From: Ignavibacteria bacterium
Lineage (GTDB): Bacteria; Bacteroidota; Ignavibacteria; UBA10030; UBA6906
Direction: 5' to 3'
NCBI GenBank assembly: GCA_029859455.1
Contig: JAOUDE010000078.1
Coordinates: 1-9,765, forward strand
DNA length: 9,765 nt
The number at the start of each line of letters is the position of its first letter. The first letter of the stretch is position 1. The position numbers and the translations under genes were made by a program. Under the pieces are notes generated by a model that was not told where the DNA came from, did not search any database, and was given only the letters and a program-made list of their open reading frames with translations. This document shows positions 1 through 6,383 of this stretch, one piece after another.

Positions 1-1089
1 GTTGACCACCGACGCGTTTGCCGTAACGACGTCGACGTCGTTGTCCTTATCGAGATCGACCGCGATCACCTGGCCGGCGCCGGGTGATTCGAGAGAAATC
101 GTGTGTTCGATGAATGTTTCCGATCCATCGTTCTTGTACCATGCGACCGTCTCATCGAGCGAGGAGGCTGACAGGATATCGTTGTCGCCATCGCCATCGA
201 CATCGGATGCATGGACAGAGAGCGCGAAATCGGCGGAGGTGTTCACCACATGCTCGGTAAACCCCTCAGACCCGTCGTTCTCATACCATGAAATCTTGTC
301 GTCGTCCGCGGACGCGGAAAGGACGTCGATATCGGCGTCACCGTCCATGTCGACCGCGAAGACCGAGCGCGCGCCGAGGGCGTTGGTTGTGATCACCACC
401 TGTTCGAAGACCTGGTTCCCGTTATTCCGGTACCAGGCGATCTTGTCATCGTTGTCGGACGCAGAGAGGATATCCATATCACCGTCGCCGTCCAGGTCGA
501 TGGCGAACAGCTCGATGCCATAGGAAGCGTCGACGCTGGTGCTGATCGTATGCTCGGTAAAGTTCTGATTGCCGTCATTCTCATGCCAGGCGATCCGGTC
601 ATCGCCGTTCGATGATGCGAGGACATCGATGTCGCCATCCCCGTCGAGATCGGCACCAAAGACGGATTCAGCGAAATCTGTTGTTGCGGAGATAATGTGT
701 TCCGTGAACTGCTCGTTCCCGTCATTCTCGAACCATGCGATCTTGTCGTCGAGCCATGATGCAGTCAGCAGATCGATATCGGTGTCCTTGTCGACGTCGA
801 TCGGGAAGACATGGCGGGCGAAGATCAGGTTGGTGCTGATGATGTGACCGGAGAAACGTTCGCTCCCGTCGTTTTCAAACCAGATGATCTTGTTGTCATA
901 GAAGGAGCTCGTTACCAGATCCATATCGCCGTCACCGTCGAGATCGACCGGATATGTCGATGTTGCAGCGCCTGCGCTTGTTTCGTCGCCTGCAACGTCA
1001 TGTTGGAGAAAAGCGGTCCTGGAGATTTGAGCGGAAAGCGTGGGGGCAAGGAGCGGAATGATAATGCCCGCAATGAGAATGAGTTTCAT
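1..1089 (-). CDS. Secreted FG-GAP/VCBS-repeat beta-propeller protein, 3' end outside the window
   Basis: The frame is open for 363 codons from the ATG at 1089 to the left edge, with no stop, so the C-terminus is missing. Residues 1-20 (MKLILIAGIIIPLLAPTLSA, then Q) are a clear Sec signal peptide. From residue 49 the protein is a regular array of about 49-residue repeats. Each has an Asp-rich loop of the DLDGDGDMD type, followed by a 'KIAWYENDG' strand and a 'FTEHxIS' strand. The loops start at residues 49, 98, 147, 198, 247, 296 and 345. This is the FG-GAP/VCBS (integrin-alpha-like) pattern, in which the Asp loops bind calcium and the repeats form propeller blades; seven blades would close a ring. 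Start choice: AGAGG at 1098-1102 lies 8 nt upstream and the signal peptide begins exactly there. It is probably exported and surface-bound or secreted. A T9SS tail beyond the edge is an inference from the protease at 3586-6132. The ligand is unknown. Confidence 0.93.
   Translation of the reverse strand, partial: MKLILIAGIIIPLLAPTLSAQISRTAFLQHDVAGDETSAGAATSTYPVDLDGDGDMDLVTSSFYDNKIIWFENDGSERFSGHIISTNLIFARHVFPIDVDKDTDIDLLTASWLDDKIAWFENDGNEQFTEHIISATTDFAESVFGADLDGDGDIDVLASSNGDDRIAWHENDGNQNFTEHTISTSVDASYGIELFAIDLDGDGDMDILSASDNDDKIAWYRNNGNQVFEQVVITTNALGARSVFAVDMDGDADIDVLSASADDDKISWYENDGSEGFTEHVVNTSADFALSVHASDVDGDGDNDILSASSLDETVAWYKNDGSETFIEHTISLESPGAGQVIAVDLDKDNDVDVVTANASVVN
31..945 (-). repeat. 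Seven Asp-rich VCBS loop repeats, period about 147 bp
   Basis: The nine-residue Asp loops are encoded at 919-945, 772-798, 625-651, 472-498, 325-351, 178-204 and 31-57. The spacing is 147 bp, except for one interval of 153 bp between the third and fourth. Loops 2 and 7 have Lys and Thr/Asn in place of the Gly residues (DVDKDTDID, DLDKDNDVD). These are protein-level tandem repeats inside one gene, not a CRISPR or a mobile element. Confidence 0.9.
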
Positions 1090-1205
1090 GGAGGGCGCCT
1101 CTGTGCTGGCTGAGAAAGGACTGGCTACCTCCAAACGCCTGATTCTTCAGGTTTGTTGCAAGCCTGGCGGGGAGGTCGGCTCATACTTTGCAAACATGAC
1201 CGTCA

Positions 1206-1220
1206 TGGCTGATTCAGCCA
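1206..1220. repeat. 15-bp palindrome overlapping the ATP-grasp stop codon
   Basis: The sequence TGGCTGA-T-TCAGCCA has perfect 7-bp arms around one base and contains the stop codon of the ATP-grasp gene (1214-1216). As RNA it could fold only to a stem of about 4-5 bp with a small loop, and no T-run follows, so it is not a convincing terminator. It may be a chance site or a protein-binding site for the downstream propeller gene, whose start is 117 bp away. The rest of the 124-bp gap (1090-1213) holds a weak hairpin, CCTGA/TCAGG at 1138-1151, and no promoter I can name. Confidence 0.3.
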
Positions 1221-2089
1221 GGTTTCTTCATCCACTCATCGAGGGCCCGGGCGAATCGCGCGGGGGATTCCGGATCCATCCTGAAATAAAGGGCAGGTTC
1301 GATCAGCTCCAGTTCCATCAGGCGGAAAGCTCCTGCCCGGTCCCGGACGAAATCGACCCTCGCGTAAAGAGGGACAGCGGGGAGGGTTCTCATCACCAGC
1401 CTGCCCGTGTTGACCATGCCGGGGTCGGGTGTCACGGCAGTTATGATCCCTCCATGTTCCTCCTGCACCCGGAAGTCTTCCCTCTTCGGCGTCTTCAGAA
1501 TCGTATGGCTGAGATCCCCGTTGAAGAAGAAGAGGGAGAATTCGCCTTCCGAAATGACACCTTCCATGAACGGCTGTGCCAGGTATTCCCTGTCCCGGTA
1601 ATGTGCGCAGATCCTCCCGATCAGCTCCCGCGGGGTCTCATTCCGTACAGGCCAGGTGAAATCCGCGTTGGCGCCGACGGTCGGTTTGACAATGATCGGT
1701 GCGCCGTTGAACGTCCGGCGTATCGATTGCAGACGTTCAGGGGTCAGTCCGGTTCCGGAGACGGTCGGTACGATCGCCACGCCCTGCCGTTCCAGGTCGA
1801 ACAGATACGACTTATGCGCGTTCCACCGGAAGAGTGCAAGCGAATTGGCGAGGCGGGCGGAGGAGCGGTCGATGTTTTCCATAACCATCAGGAATTTGTC
1901 CAGATGATGATGGTAGTCCCAGGTTGTTCTGGGGATGACGACGTCGAAGCTGTTCCAGTCGACTGAGCTGCTTGTCCAGGGAATCGATTGCACTCCGTAT
2001 CCGCGGGCGGCGAGGGCGGGAACCGCGAGGTCGTCATCGAAGACGAATCCTTCCGGGTTCTCCATCGTCAGAAACGCGCAGGATCGCAA
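1214..2089 (-). CDS. ATP-grasp ligase of the RimK/glutathione-synthetase-like group
   Basis: This 291-aa protein resembles the bacterial ATP-grasp family that includes cyclo-ligase DcsG and many 'glutathione synthetase-like' hypotheticals. Visible family marks are the N-terminal strand CAFLTMENPEGFVFDDDLA, FDVVIPRTTWDYH (48-60), RWNAHKSYLFDLE (88-100), the ATP-binding lysine in IIVKP (K135), QPF..EGEFSLFFFNG (172-191), DFRVQEEHGG (205-214), and the metal and nucleotide residues in ARVDF (243-247) and ELELIEP (259-265). Such enzymes join a carboxylate to an amine through an acyl phosphate in the cytoplasm; the substrate here cannot be read. Start: TTG at 2089, because a later ATG (residue 9) would remove the conserved first strand and an in-frame TGA lies two codons upstream. 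The only Shine-Dalgarno-like sequence is a weak GGGGA at 2100-2104. It is the last gene of the acyl-CoA dehydrogenase unit, so coupling to upstream translation is likely. Confidence 0.85.
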   Translation of the reverse strand: MRSCAFLTMENPEGFVFDDDLAVPALAARGYGVQSIPWTSSSVDWNSFDVVIPRTTWDYHHHLDKFLMVMENIDRSSARLANSLALFRWNAHKSYLFDLERQGVAIVPTVSGTGLTPERLQSIRRTFNGAPIIVKPTVGANADFTWPVRNETPRELIGRICAHYRDREYLAQPFMEGVISEGEFSLFFFNGDLSHTILKTPKREDFRVQEEHGGIITAVTPDPGMVNTGRLVMRTLPAVPLYARVDFVRDRAGAFRLMELELIEPALYFRMDPESPARFARALDEWMKKPG

Positions 2090-2092
2090 CGG

Positions 2093-2287
2093 TCAGTTTT
2101 CCCCGAAGGTTCGTGTTTCGTCCTGGACCGGGATCCAGCATGACTCGCAGCCGTACGGATAATCGGTGAGGATTGTCGAGATGCCGTCACTGATTTCGAA
2201 TGCTTCGTTTCCGATAAAGCGGACGGTCAGCTTCTCCTGCTGTTGAGGGAGGAGGAAAGCGAGAAGAAGAATGACTGTCGTCATCAT
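2093..2287 (-). pseudogene. Truncated N-terminal remnant of an exported metallo-beta-lactamase-fold protein
   Basis: A 64-codon ORF starts with ATG in an ATGA overlap with the acyl-CoA dehydrogenase stop and ends at TGA 2093-2095. Residues 3-13 are hydrophobic (TTVILLLAFLL), like a signal sequence. The next stretch, LTVRFIGNEAFEISDG then ILTDYPY, matches the first beta strands of the MBL-fold (UlaG-like) hydrolases, where 'yiGnaaflI..g...iLtDpy' opens the fold. The family then continues for roughly 200 residues with the zinc motif HxHxDH. Here it changes after 'YPYG' to an unrelated 19-residue tail (CESCWIPV...) and stops, so no metal site exists. I infer an internal deletion of a formerly coupled gene. 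The alternative is a genuine small exported protein. The other two frames do not restore the family after the break. Confidence 0.6.
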
Positions 2288-3441
2288 TTTACCATGTCCT
2301 GATCAAGCAGGTAATTGCCGCAGAAAAGCAGCTGGTCCATCTCCTGCAGAGGGTGATACTTCGCGCCATGGACATCCCGGAACAGACGCTCGAGACCGAA
2401 GGAGCGGTAGAACCCCTGGCCTCCCGCGATATCCATTGCTTTGGAAACAGTTGCAATACACGAATCGGCAACGATCGTCTTGCGCGTCAGGATCTCATGG
2501 GCATGATCCTGTATCGGCTCGAAATTGAAATTGTCGGCGATCCTGATCATGTCGTTATGATGCACTTGAGCGGTTGTGAGAGTATTGTTCATGCGGGCGA
2601 TCTCGTACGGAAGATGCGTCTTGTTCTTCCGTTTTCGCGCAGTAGCAAGGGCGATCTCGGCGGCACGCTCGGCGATGCCGACATATGCCGCCATGATGAG
2701 CGGCATTGCGACCGTCAGGATCACGTTCCAGAAAGGATGAAACTCTCCCCGGGCTCTGGTCAGCACGATCGCCTCGTCAGGAACGAAGACCTCCTCGAGC
2801 CGGACTGTGTGAGAGCCGGTTCCGCGCATTCCCATCGTGTCCCAGTCGTTCATGATGCTCAGCCCGTCCGCCGTGAAGGGGACCGAGAAGTGATGGACAA
2901 GTGATCCTTTCTCAGGGTCCTCATACGGGGCGCTGGTGACAAGGATGTTGCCGACTGACGACTGGCTGGCGAACGCCTTGCTTGCCGAAACGAGGAACCC
3001 TCTTGCAGTGCGTGTCATCTCGCCGTTCGATTCGAGCCAGTCCCGTGCCCCCGTGCTCACGAGGACAGGCTGCTGTTCCGCCACGCGGCGCAGCATCTCT
3101 TCCGCGCCCTGTCCCTTCCGGTACTTCCAGACATTGGCGGCCACAAGGTGCTGATGCATCGAGTGTGCCAGAGCGGTCGAACTGCAGTAATGCGCAAGCA
3201 GCCGGATGACCGAGCAGATGTCGGCGTGCGATGCGCCCCCTCCACCGAGTTCCTCCGGAATCCCGGCCGCGAAAATCCGGTGCTCCTTCAATGCTACGTA
3301 ATTCCGTTCGACGAATGTCAGCCGCTGATCGTGCTCAGCTGCGCGCTCTCGGAATCCGGGACCGATTTTCTGGATAAGCTCAGCCCAGGGCGATTTTCTG
3401 GTCGCTGTGAGTTTTACTCTCGTTCGTGTCTCGGTGGTCAT
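2284..3441 (-). CDS. Acyl-CoA dehydrogenase-fold flavoprotein lacking the canonical catalytic Glu
   Basis: This 385-aa protein has the normal length and order for the acyl-CoA dehydrogenase superfamily. It has a helical N-domain (about 15-125, with IPEELGGGGASHADI at 61-75). Its middle beta domain contains SASKAFASQ (152-160) and the signature WDTMGMRGTGSHTVRLEEVFVP (200-221, quoted in part as DTMGMRGTGS). The C-terminal helical domain ends in IAGGQGFYRSFGLERLFRD (338-356). It should bind FAD. In dehydrogenases the RD motif is followed eight residues later by the catalytic Glu of 'YEGT'; here the same place reads KYHPLQE. HPL-type ends are seen in the Acyl-CoA_dh_2 branch, which includes DszC- and HsaA-like flavin monooxygenases. 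Oxidation of an acyl thioester is therefore uncertain. Start: ATG 3441 with AAAGGA five nt upstream. The upstream TTG at 3492 lacks a ribosome binding site and would add a non-conserved tail. It is the first gene of a unit with the MBL remnant and the ATP-grasp ligase. Confidence 0.88.
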   Translation of the reverse strand: MTTETRTRVKLTATRKSPWAELIQKIGPGFRERAAEHDQRLTFVERNYVALKEHRIFAAGIPEELGGGGASHADICSVIRLLAHYCSSTALAHSMHQHLVAANVWKYRKGQGAEEMLRRVAEQQPVLVSTGARDWLESNGEMTRTARGFLVSASKAFASQSSVGNILVTSAPYEDPEKGSLVHHFSVPFTADGLSIMNDWDTMGMRGTGSHTVRLEEVFVPDEAIVLTRARGEFHPFWNVILTVAMPLIMAAYVGIAERAAEIALATARKRKNKTHLPYEIARMNNTLTTAQVHHNDMIRIADNFNFEPIQDHAHEILTRKTIVADSCIATVSKAMDIAGGQGFYRSFGLERLFRDVHGAKYHPLQEMDQLLFCGNYLLDQDMVK

Positions 3442-3473
3442 CGCCTTCCTTTCTGAATGAGACTCCGGCCCGC

Positions 3474-3490
3474 GTTGTTCGAGGAACAAC
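3474..3490. promoter_or_regulatory. 17-bp perfect palindrome upstream of the acyl-CoA dehydrogenase gene
   Basis: The sequence GTTGTTC-GAG-GAACAAC has two perfect 7-bp arms and a 3-bp centre. It lies 32 bp before the chosen ATG at 3441 and downstream of the protease terminator, so it is in the promoter/leader of the operon. It could be an operator for a dimeric repressor or, as RNA, a short hairpin in the leader. No regulator gene is in the window, and I cannot assign a family. Confidence 0.45.
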
Positions 3491-3517
3491 AAGCGGCGGA
3501 AATCAGATGCGAGTAAA

Positions 3518-3567
3518 CTGAAAAAAGGAACCGGTTCCGGCGGTGCTGCCGGAACCGTTTGTTTCAG
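3518..3567 (-). terminator. Rho-independent terminator of the metalloprotease gene, possibly bidirectional
   Basis: The core is a perfect 10-bp inverted repeat, CGGTTCCGGC (3532-3541) and GCCGGAACCG (3548-3557), with a 6-nt loop. In the minus direction the stem is followed by GTTCC and six T residues, 30-60 nt after the protease stop at 3586. Outer arms CTGAAA (3518-3523) and TTTCAG (3562-3567) can also pair. In the plus direction the tail is TTTGTTTC, which is weaker. It separates the protease from the acyl-CoA dehydrogenase unit, so the latter probably needs its own promoter. Confidence 0.85.
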
Positions 3568-3585
3568 AATCTATTATATGGAAGC

Positions 3586-6132
3586 TTATTTCATCAGAAT
3601 GAGGCGTCTTGCCTGCGTGAAGCCGTCTGCGTCCATCCGGTAGAAGTATACGCCGCTGGGGGCTCCGTTTGCATGCCACTCCGTTCTGTGCGTTCCTGCG
3701 GGGAGCTCCCGGTTCACCAGCGTTGCGACTTCGCGCCCCAGGAGATCGAACACCCTGATCTGGACGAACGATGCCTCAGGAATGGCGAATGAGATCTCCG
3801 TCGCGGGGTTGAACGGGTTCGGATAATTCTGATCGAGCCGGTACGAGGCGGGTAGCTGATCTGACTCAGTGATCGATGTGACGGGACTGGTGGTAAAGGT
3901 CCAGACGTCCGACCAGAGTCCCCAGCCGCCGGTGTTTCCGGCCCGGACTCTCCAGTAGTAACGCCGGTCGTTGTCGAGTCCTGTCGCAAAGATCGTCGTA
4001 TCGGTCACTGCCGAATCATTCACGGCGATGCCGAACGCAAAGCCTGAATGGATCGAGACCATCACGTGATACTTCGTTGCCGCGGAGACATCGAACCACC
4101 GCAGGTCCAGTTCCGACATCTGGTCTTCGGAGCTGTCAGCCGGGAATTCAAGCAGTGCAGTGGTCAGATCGGAGATCTGGATCACCCCGTTATTGATATC
4201 GAAGAAGATGTTGTTCGCCGCTTCGACTTTGACACGGGCGTTCAGGAAGAAACCGGCCGGCACGGTAAACGATTCGCTCCCGTCGTTCGGCGTGTTGGCG
4301 GCGAGGGTGGTGGGGAAGGTCACGCCGCCGTCGGTTGAAAGCAGGATGTTCACCTCACTGCAGTTGATCGGTGACATATCGGTTCCTGCCACATCCCACG
4401 TCACGCTGTCCGTGCTTCCGTTCAGCCAGGCGATATCCTCGTTCGGATAGCTGATGGCGAACGGCCCTGCGGCATCGGATACGACGACCGAGGTCGCGTC
4501 GGTATGGATCCCTCCGCTTCCGGCCCTGTTGTCACGCCCTGTCAGCCGGAAATTCAGTGTCCGCGCATAGCTCGCCATGATTTCCCCGATCGTCTGCGAT
4601 CCCGCGAGGATATCGGAAAGTTGCGGGAACATGCGGGAAGGCGATTCGACAGGATCGAAGCTTCGGAAGATCGGCGCGTTTCCCGTTGGCGTGTTAGGAC
4701 CACCGGCCGGTCCGAGGTCAAACTGTTCCCAGCAATAGGTGAGCGTATCACCGTCGATATCAGACCCGGAGCCGGTGAGCATGAACGGGGTCTGCAGAGG
4801 GACGGTGTACACTGTGCTTCCCGCATCCACTGTCGGAGGCGTGTTTCCTGTTGCAATAACCACCGGGCAGCTGTTCCCGGAACCGACCTGTGTGTAGGCG
4901 ATCATTTCATCGAGACTCTTCACGTGGAAGTAGTCGTCACTATTGTTCGCGATGTTGTGCGCTCCGCAGATGCCGGCATAGCCCATGATTGTTGACGCGC
5001 TACCGGGCTCGTACGCGGCGGAGGATGACCGGTTGCCGCCGCACGAGCCGGCAGTGCCGTTGAACGTATGGTTCGCTCCCCACTGGTGTCCCATCTCGTG
5101 GGCGACGTAGTCGACATAAAACGGATCGCCGACCGGCGCGTTCAAGCCGGTGACACCCTGCGCTTTGACCCCTGCGCGGCACGGGACCGCGAGGAACGCA
5201 ACGCCGCCGCCGCCGGTGCTGAAGACATGGCCGATATCATAGTTGGCGCTGCCGATGACTGCATCCAGGTTCGCCTGGTTCTGACCCAGCATCGTGCCGC
5301 CGTTGTTGTTGGTGTACGGATCGGTTGCGCCGTCGGTGTAGACGATCAGGTCGTTGTTGGCAACCAGCTCCATCCGGATCGAAATATCCTTCTCGTAGAT
5401 CCCATTCACGCGGTTCATCGCGGTCACGATTGCCGCCATTCCTGCCTCGACCGTTCCCCCATGGAACACAGTATACTCGCCGGTCGCTGCGACGGCAAGG
5501 CGGTAGGTCCGGAGTTCTTCGCCGGTTGAAACCGAAGCGGGAAGGCCCGCTTCAACGATTGACCGGACCTCCATTGCAGCATCCGATTCGGCTCCGAACG
5601 GTCCAAGCTCCTCGAATGTCCGGCCTTCCGTCGGCAGAAGATCGTGTGTATAGTAGCTGATGTAGTGACGGGTGTTTGCTCTATTGTAGGGGTCGATATA
5701 GACTGTCCCGCGGGAGCTGAACAGCATCGCGTGGAACCCTGCCGGGGTCCGGTCAATCCGGCCCGACGACGTGCCGTCCGTGATTCCCTGTGCCAGGTAG
5801 GTCCTGATCTCCGGAAACCGTTCCGCGAGTGCCGGTGCCATGATCGGCGATTCCACGATACTGTACGTTTCAAACCGGCCATCCGGCATCGGGAGCTCAA
5901 TCTGCACCCCGTTCCGCACGCCCGCCAGCTCCGGCGGAGCGTCGGCAAGGATCCGGCTCAGGGTTGCATCATCCAGTTCAACCAGCCGGTAGGCGACCGG
6001 CTGAATGTCCGCCTCCTCACCTGCAACGGCGGATTCGTTGACATCGTGCCAGGGGCGGTCCTGGGAAAAAGACGATGAAGGAAGAATTAGAAAGAGAGCT
6101 GTGAGCGCTCGGAGCAAAACTGGTCTGATCAT
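3586..6132 (-). CDS. Secreted reprolysin-like (metzincin) zinc metalloprotease with FN3 and T9SS sorting domains
   Basis: This 848-aa protein has a Sec signal at 1-23 (ends SSSFSQ), followed by a probable propeptide to about 205. The metzincin catalytic domain spans about 206-430. Its zinc site HEMGHQWGANH (345-355) gives ligands H345, H349 and H355 with general base E346, and the Met-turn STIMGYAG (380-387) puts M383 below the zinc. Two beta-sandwich regions follow (about 432-555, with SGSDIDGDTLTYCWEQFDLG, and about 556-655, with VTWDVAGT and NILLSTDGGVTFP). This order is usual for bacterial reprolysin-like proteins of the FCB group. An FN3 domain (about 656-749) ends in YYWRVRAGN..GWGLWSDVWTF. 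Residues 762-848 form the T9SS type A sorting domain, normally removed on export. ATG 6132 is preceded by GGGAGG at 6140-6145 with a 7-nt gap. It likely degrades extracellular protein. It stands alone, between an AT-rich gap and its own terminator. Confidence 0.95.
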   Translation of the reverse strand: MIRPVLLRALTALFLILPSSSFSQDRPWHDVNESAVAGEEADIQPVAYRLVELDDATLSRILADAPPELAGVRNGVQIELPMPDGRFETYSIVESPIMAPALAERFPEIRTYLAQGITDGTSSGRIDRTPAGFHAMLFSSRGTVYIDPYNRANTRHYISYYTHDLLPTEGRTFEELGPFGAESDAAMEVRSIVEAGLPASVSTGEELRTYRLAVAATGEYTVFHGGTVEAGMAAIVTAMNRVNGIYEKDISIRMELVANNDLIVYTDGATDPYTNNNGGTMLGQNQANLDAVIGSANYDIGHVFSTGGGGVAFLAVPCRAGVKAQGVTGLNAPVGDPFYVDYVAHEMGHQWGANHTFNGTAGSCGGNRSSSAAYEPGSASTIMGYAGICGAHNIANNSDDYFHVKSLDEMIAYTQVGSGNSCPVVIATGNTPPTVDAGSTVYTVPLQTPFMLTGSGSDIDGDTLTYCWEQFDLGPAGGPNTPTGNAPIFRSFDPVESPSRMFPQLSDILAGSQTIGEIMASYARTLNFRLTGRDNRAGSGGIHTDATSVVVSDAAGPFAISYPNEDIAWLNGSTDSVTWDVAGTDMSPINCSEVNILLSTDGGVTFPTTLAANTPNDGSESFTVPAGFFLNARVKVEAANNIFFDINNGVIQISDLTTALLEFPADSSEDQMSELDLRWFDVSAATKYHVMVSIHSGFAFGIAVNDSAVTDTTIFATGLDNDRRYYWRVRAGNTGGWGLWSDVWTFTTSPVTSITESDQLPASYRLDQNYPNPFNPATEISFAIPEASFVQIRVFDLLGREVATLVNRELPAGTHRTEWHANGAPSGVYFYRMDADGFTQARRLILMK

Positions 6133-6170
6133 GGCTGGGCCTCCCGGACAAAGGAACGACGATTGAAAAG

Positions 6171-6202
6171 AAAAAGTACTGAAAGCTCGGGTGAATTACA
6201 AA
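6171..6202 (-). promoter_or_regulatory. Possible Bacteroidetes-type promoter for the metalloprotease
   Basis: On the minus strand TTTG (6199-6202) is followed after 20 nt by TACTTTTT (6171-6178). This differs from the -33/-7 pattern TTTG / TAnnTTTG of Bacteroidetes sigma factors only at the last base. It would start transcription about 30 nt before the ATG at 6132. The region is AT-rich, so a chance match is possible, and membership of the organism in a lineage using this promoter is itself inferred. Confidence 0.35.
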
Positions 6203-6235
6203 GGCGGGGCTGAGGGAAAAAGATGAACCGCAAAG

Positions 6236-6375
6236 AAAATCACAGGATCCAAGCAACCAATCTCAAACAAATTTCAAAATTCAAAAGACGAATGTTCGAA
6301 ACCCAGGGATTCTGTTTTTCTCCCGTTTGAATTTTGATGCTTTGAATTTGTTTGTTATTTGATGCTTGTGATTTG
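6236..6375. repeat. AT-rich long imperfect inverted repeat in the intergenic gap
   Basis: The left arm (about 6236-6286) and right arm (about 6325-6375) are imperfect reverse complements. TTTGAATTTTGA and AATTTGTTTG are shared, as are a GTGATTT end and a TTGCTT/ATGCTT block, with small indels between. The arms are about 50 bp each, separated by 38 bp. The right arm also contains a direct near-repeat, TTTTGATGCTT..GAATTTG and TTTGATGCTTGTGATTTG. The composition is far more AT-rich than the flanking genes. It could be a dispersed intergenic repeat, a remnant of a small mobile element, or a bidirectional attenuator after the oxidoreductase stop at 6384. Confidence 0.6.
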
Positions 6376-6383
6376 GTGCTTCT

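Noticed and set aside
1..945. Possible CRISPR or satellite array, because of the regular 147-bp spacing
   Set aside because: The period coincides with an open reading frame and a protein repeat, the DNA units are diverged at synonymous sites, and there are no short identical repeats with unique spacers.
1040..1966. A 308-codon plus-strand open frame
   Set aside because: It lies antisense to the ATP-grasp gene and the start of the propeller gene. The translation is low-complexity, rich in Arg, Gly and Pro, and shows no recognisable motif.
2093..2095. The in-frame TGA as a selenocysteine codon joining the MBL fragment and the ATP-grasp domain
   Set aside because: The ATP-grasp family begins just after the TGA and needs no extension. 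The fragment has no active-site context for Sec, and I see no obvious SECIS-like hairpin directly downstream.
3442..3492. A longer acyl-CoA dehydrogenase starting at TTG 3492
   Set aside because: There is no Shine-Dalgarno for that TTG, while AAAGGA precedes ATG 3441 at a good distance. The extra residues are also not family-like and include the palindrome.
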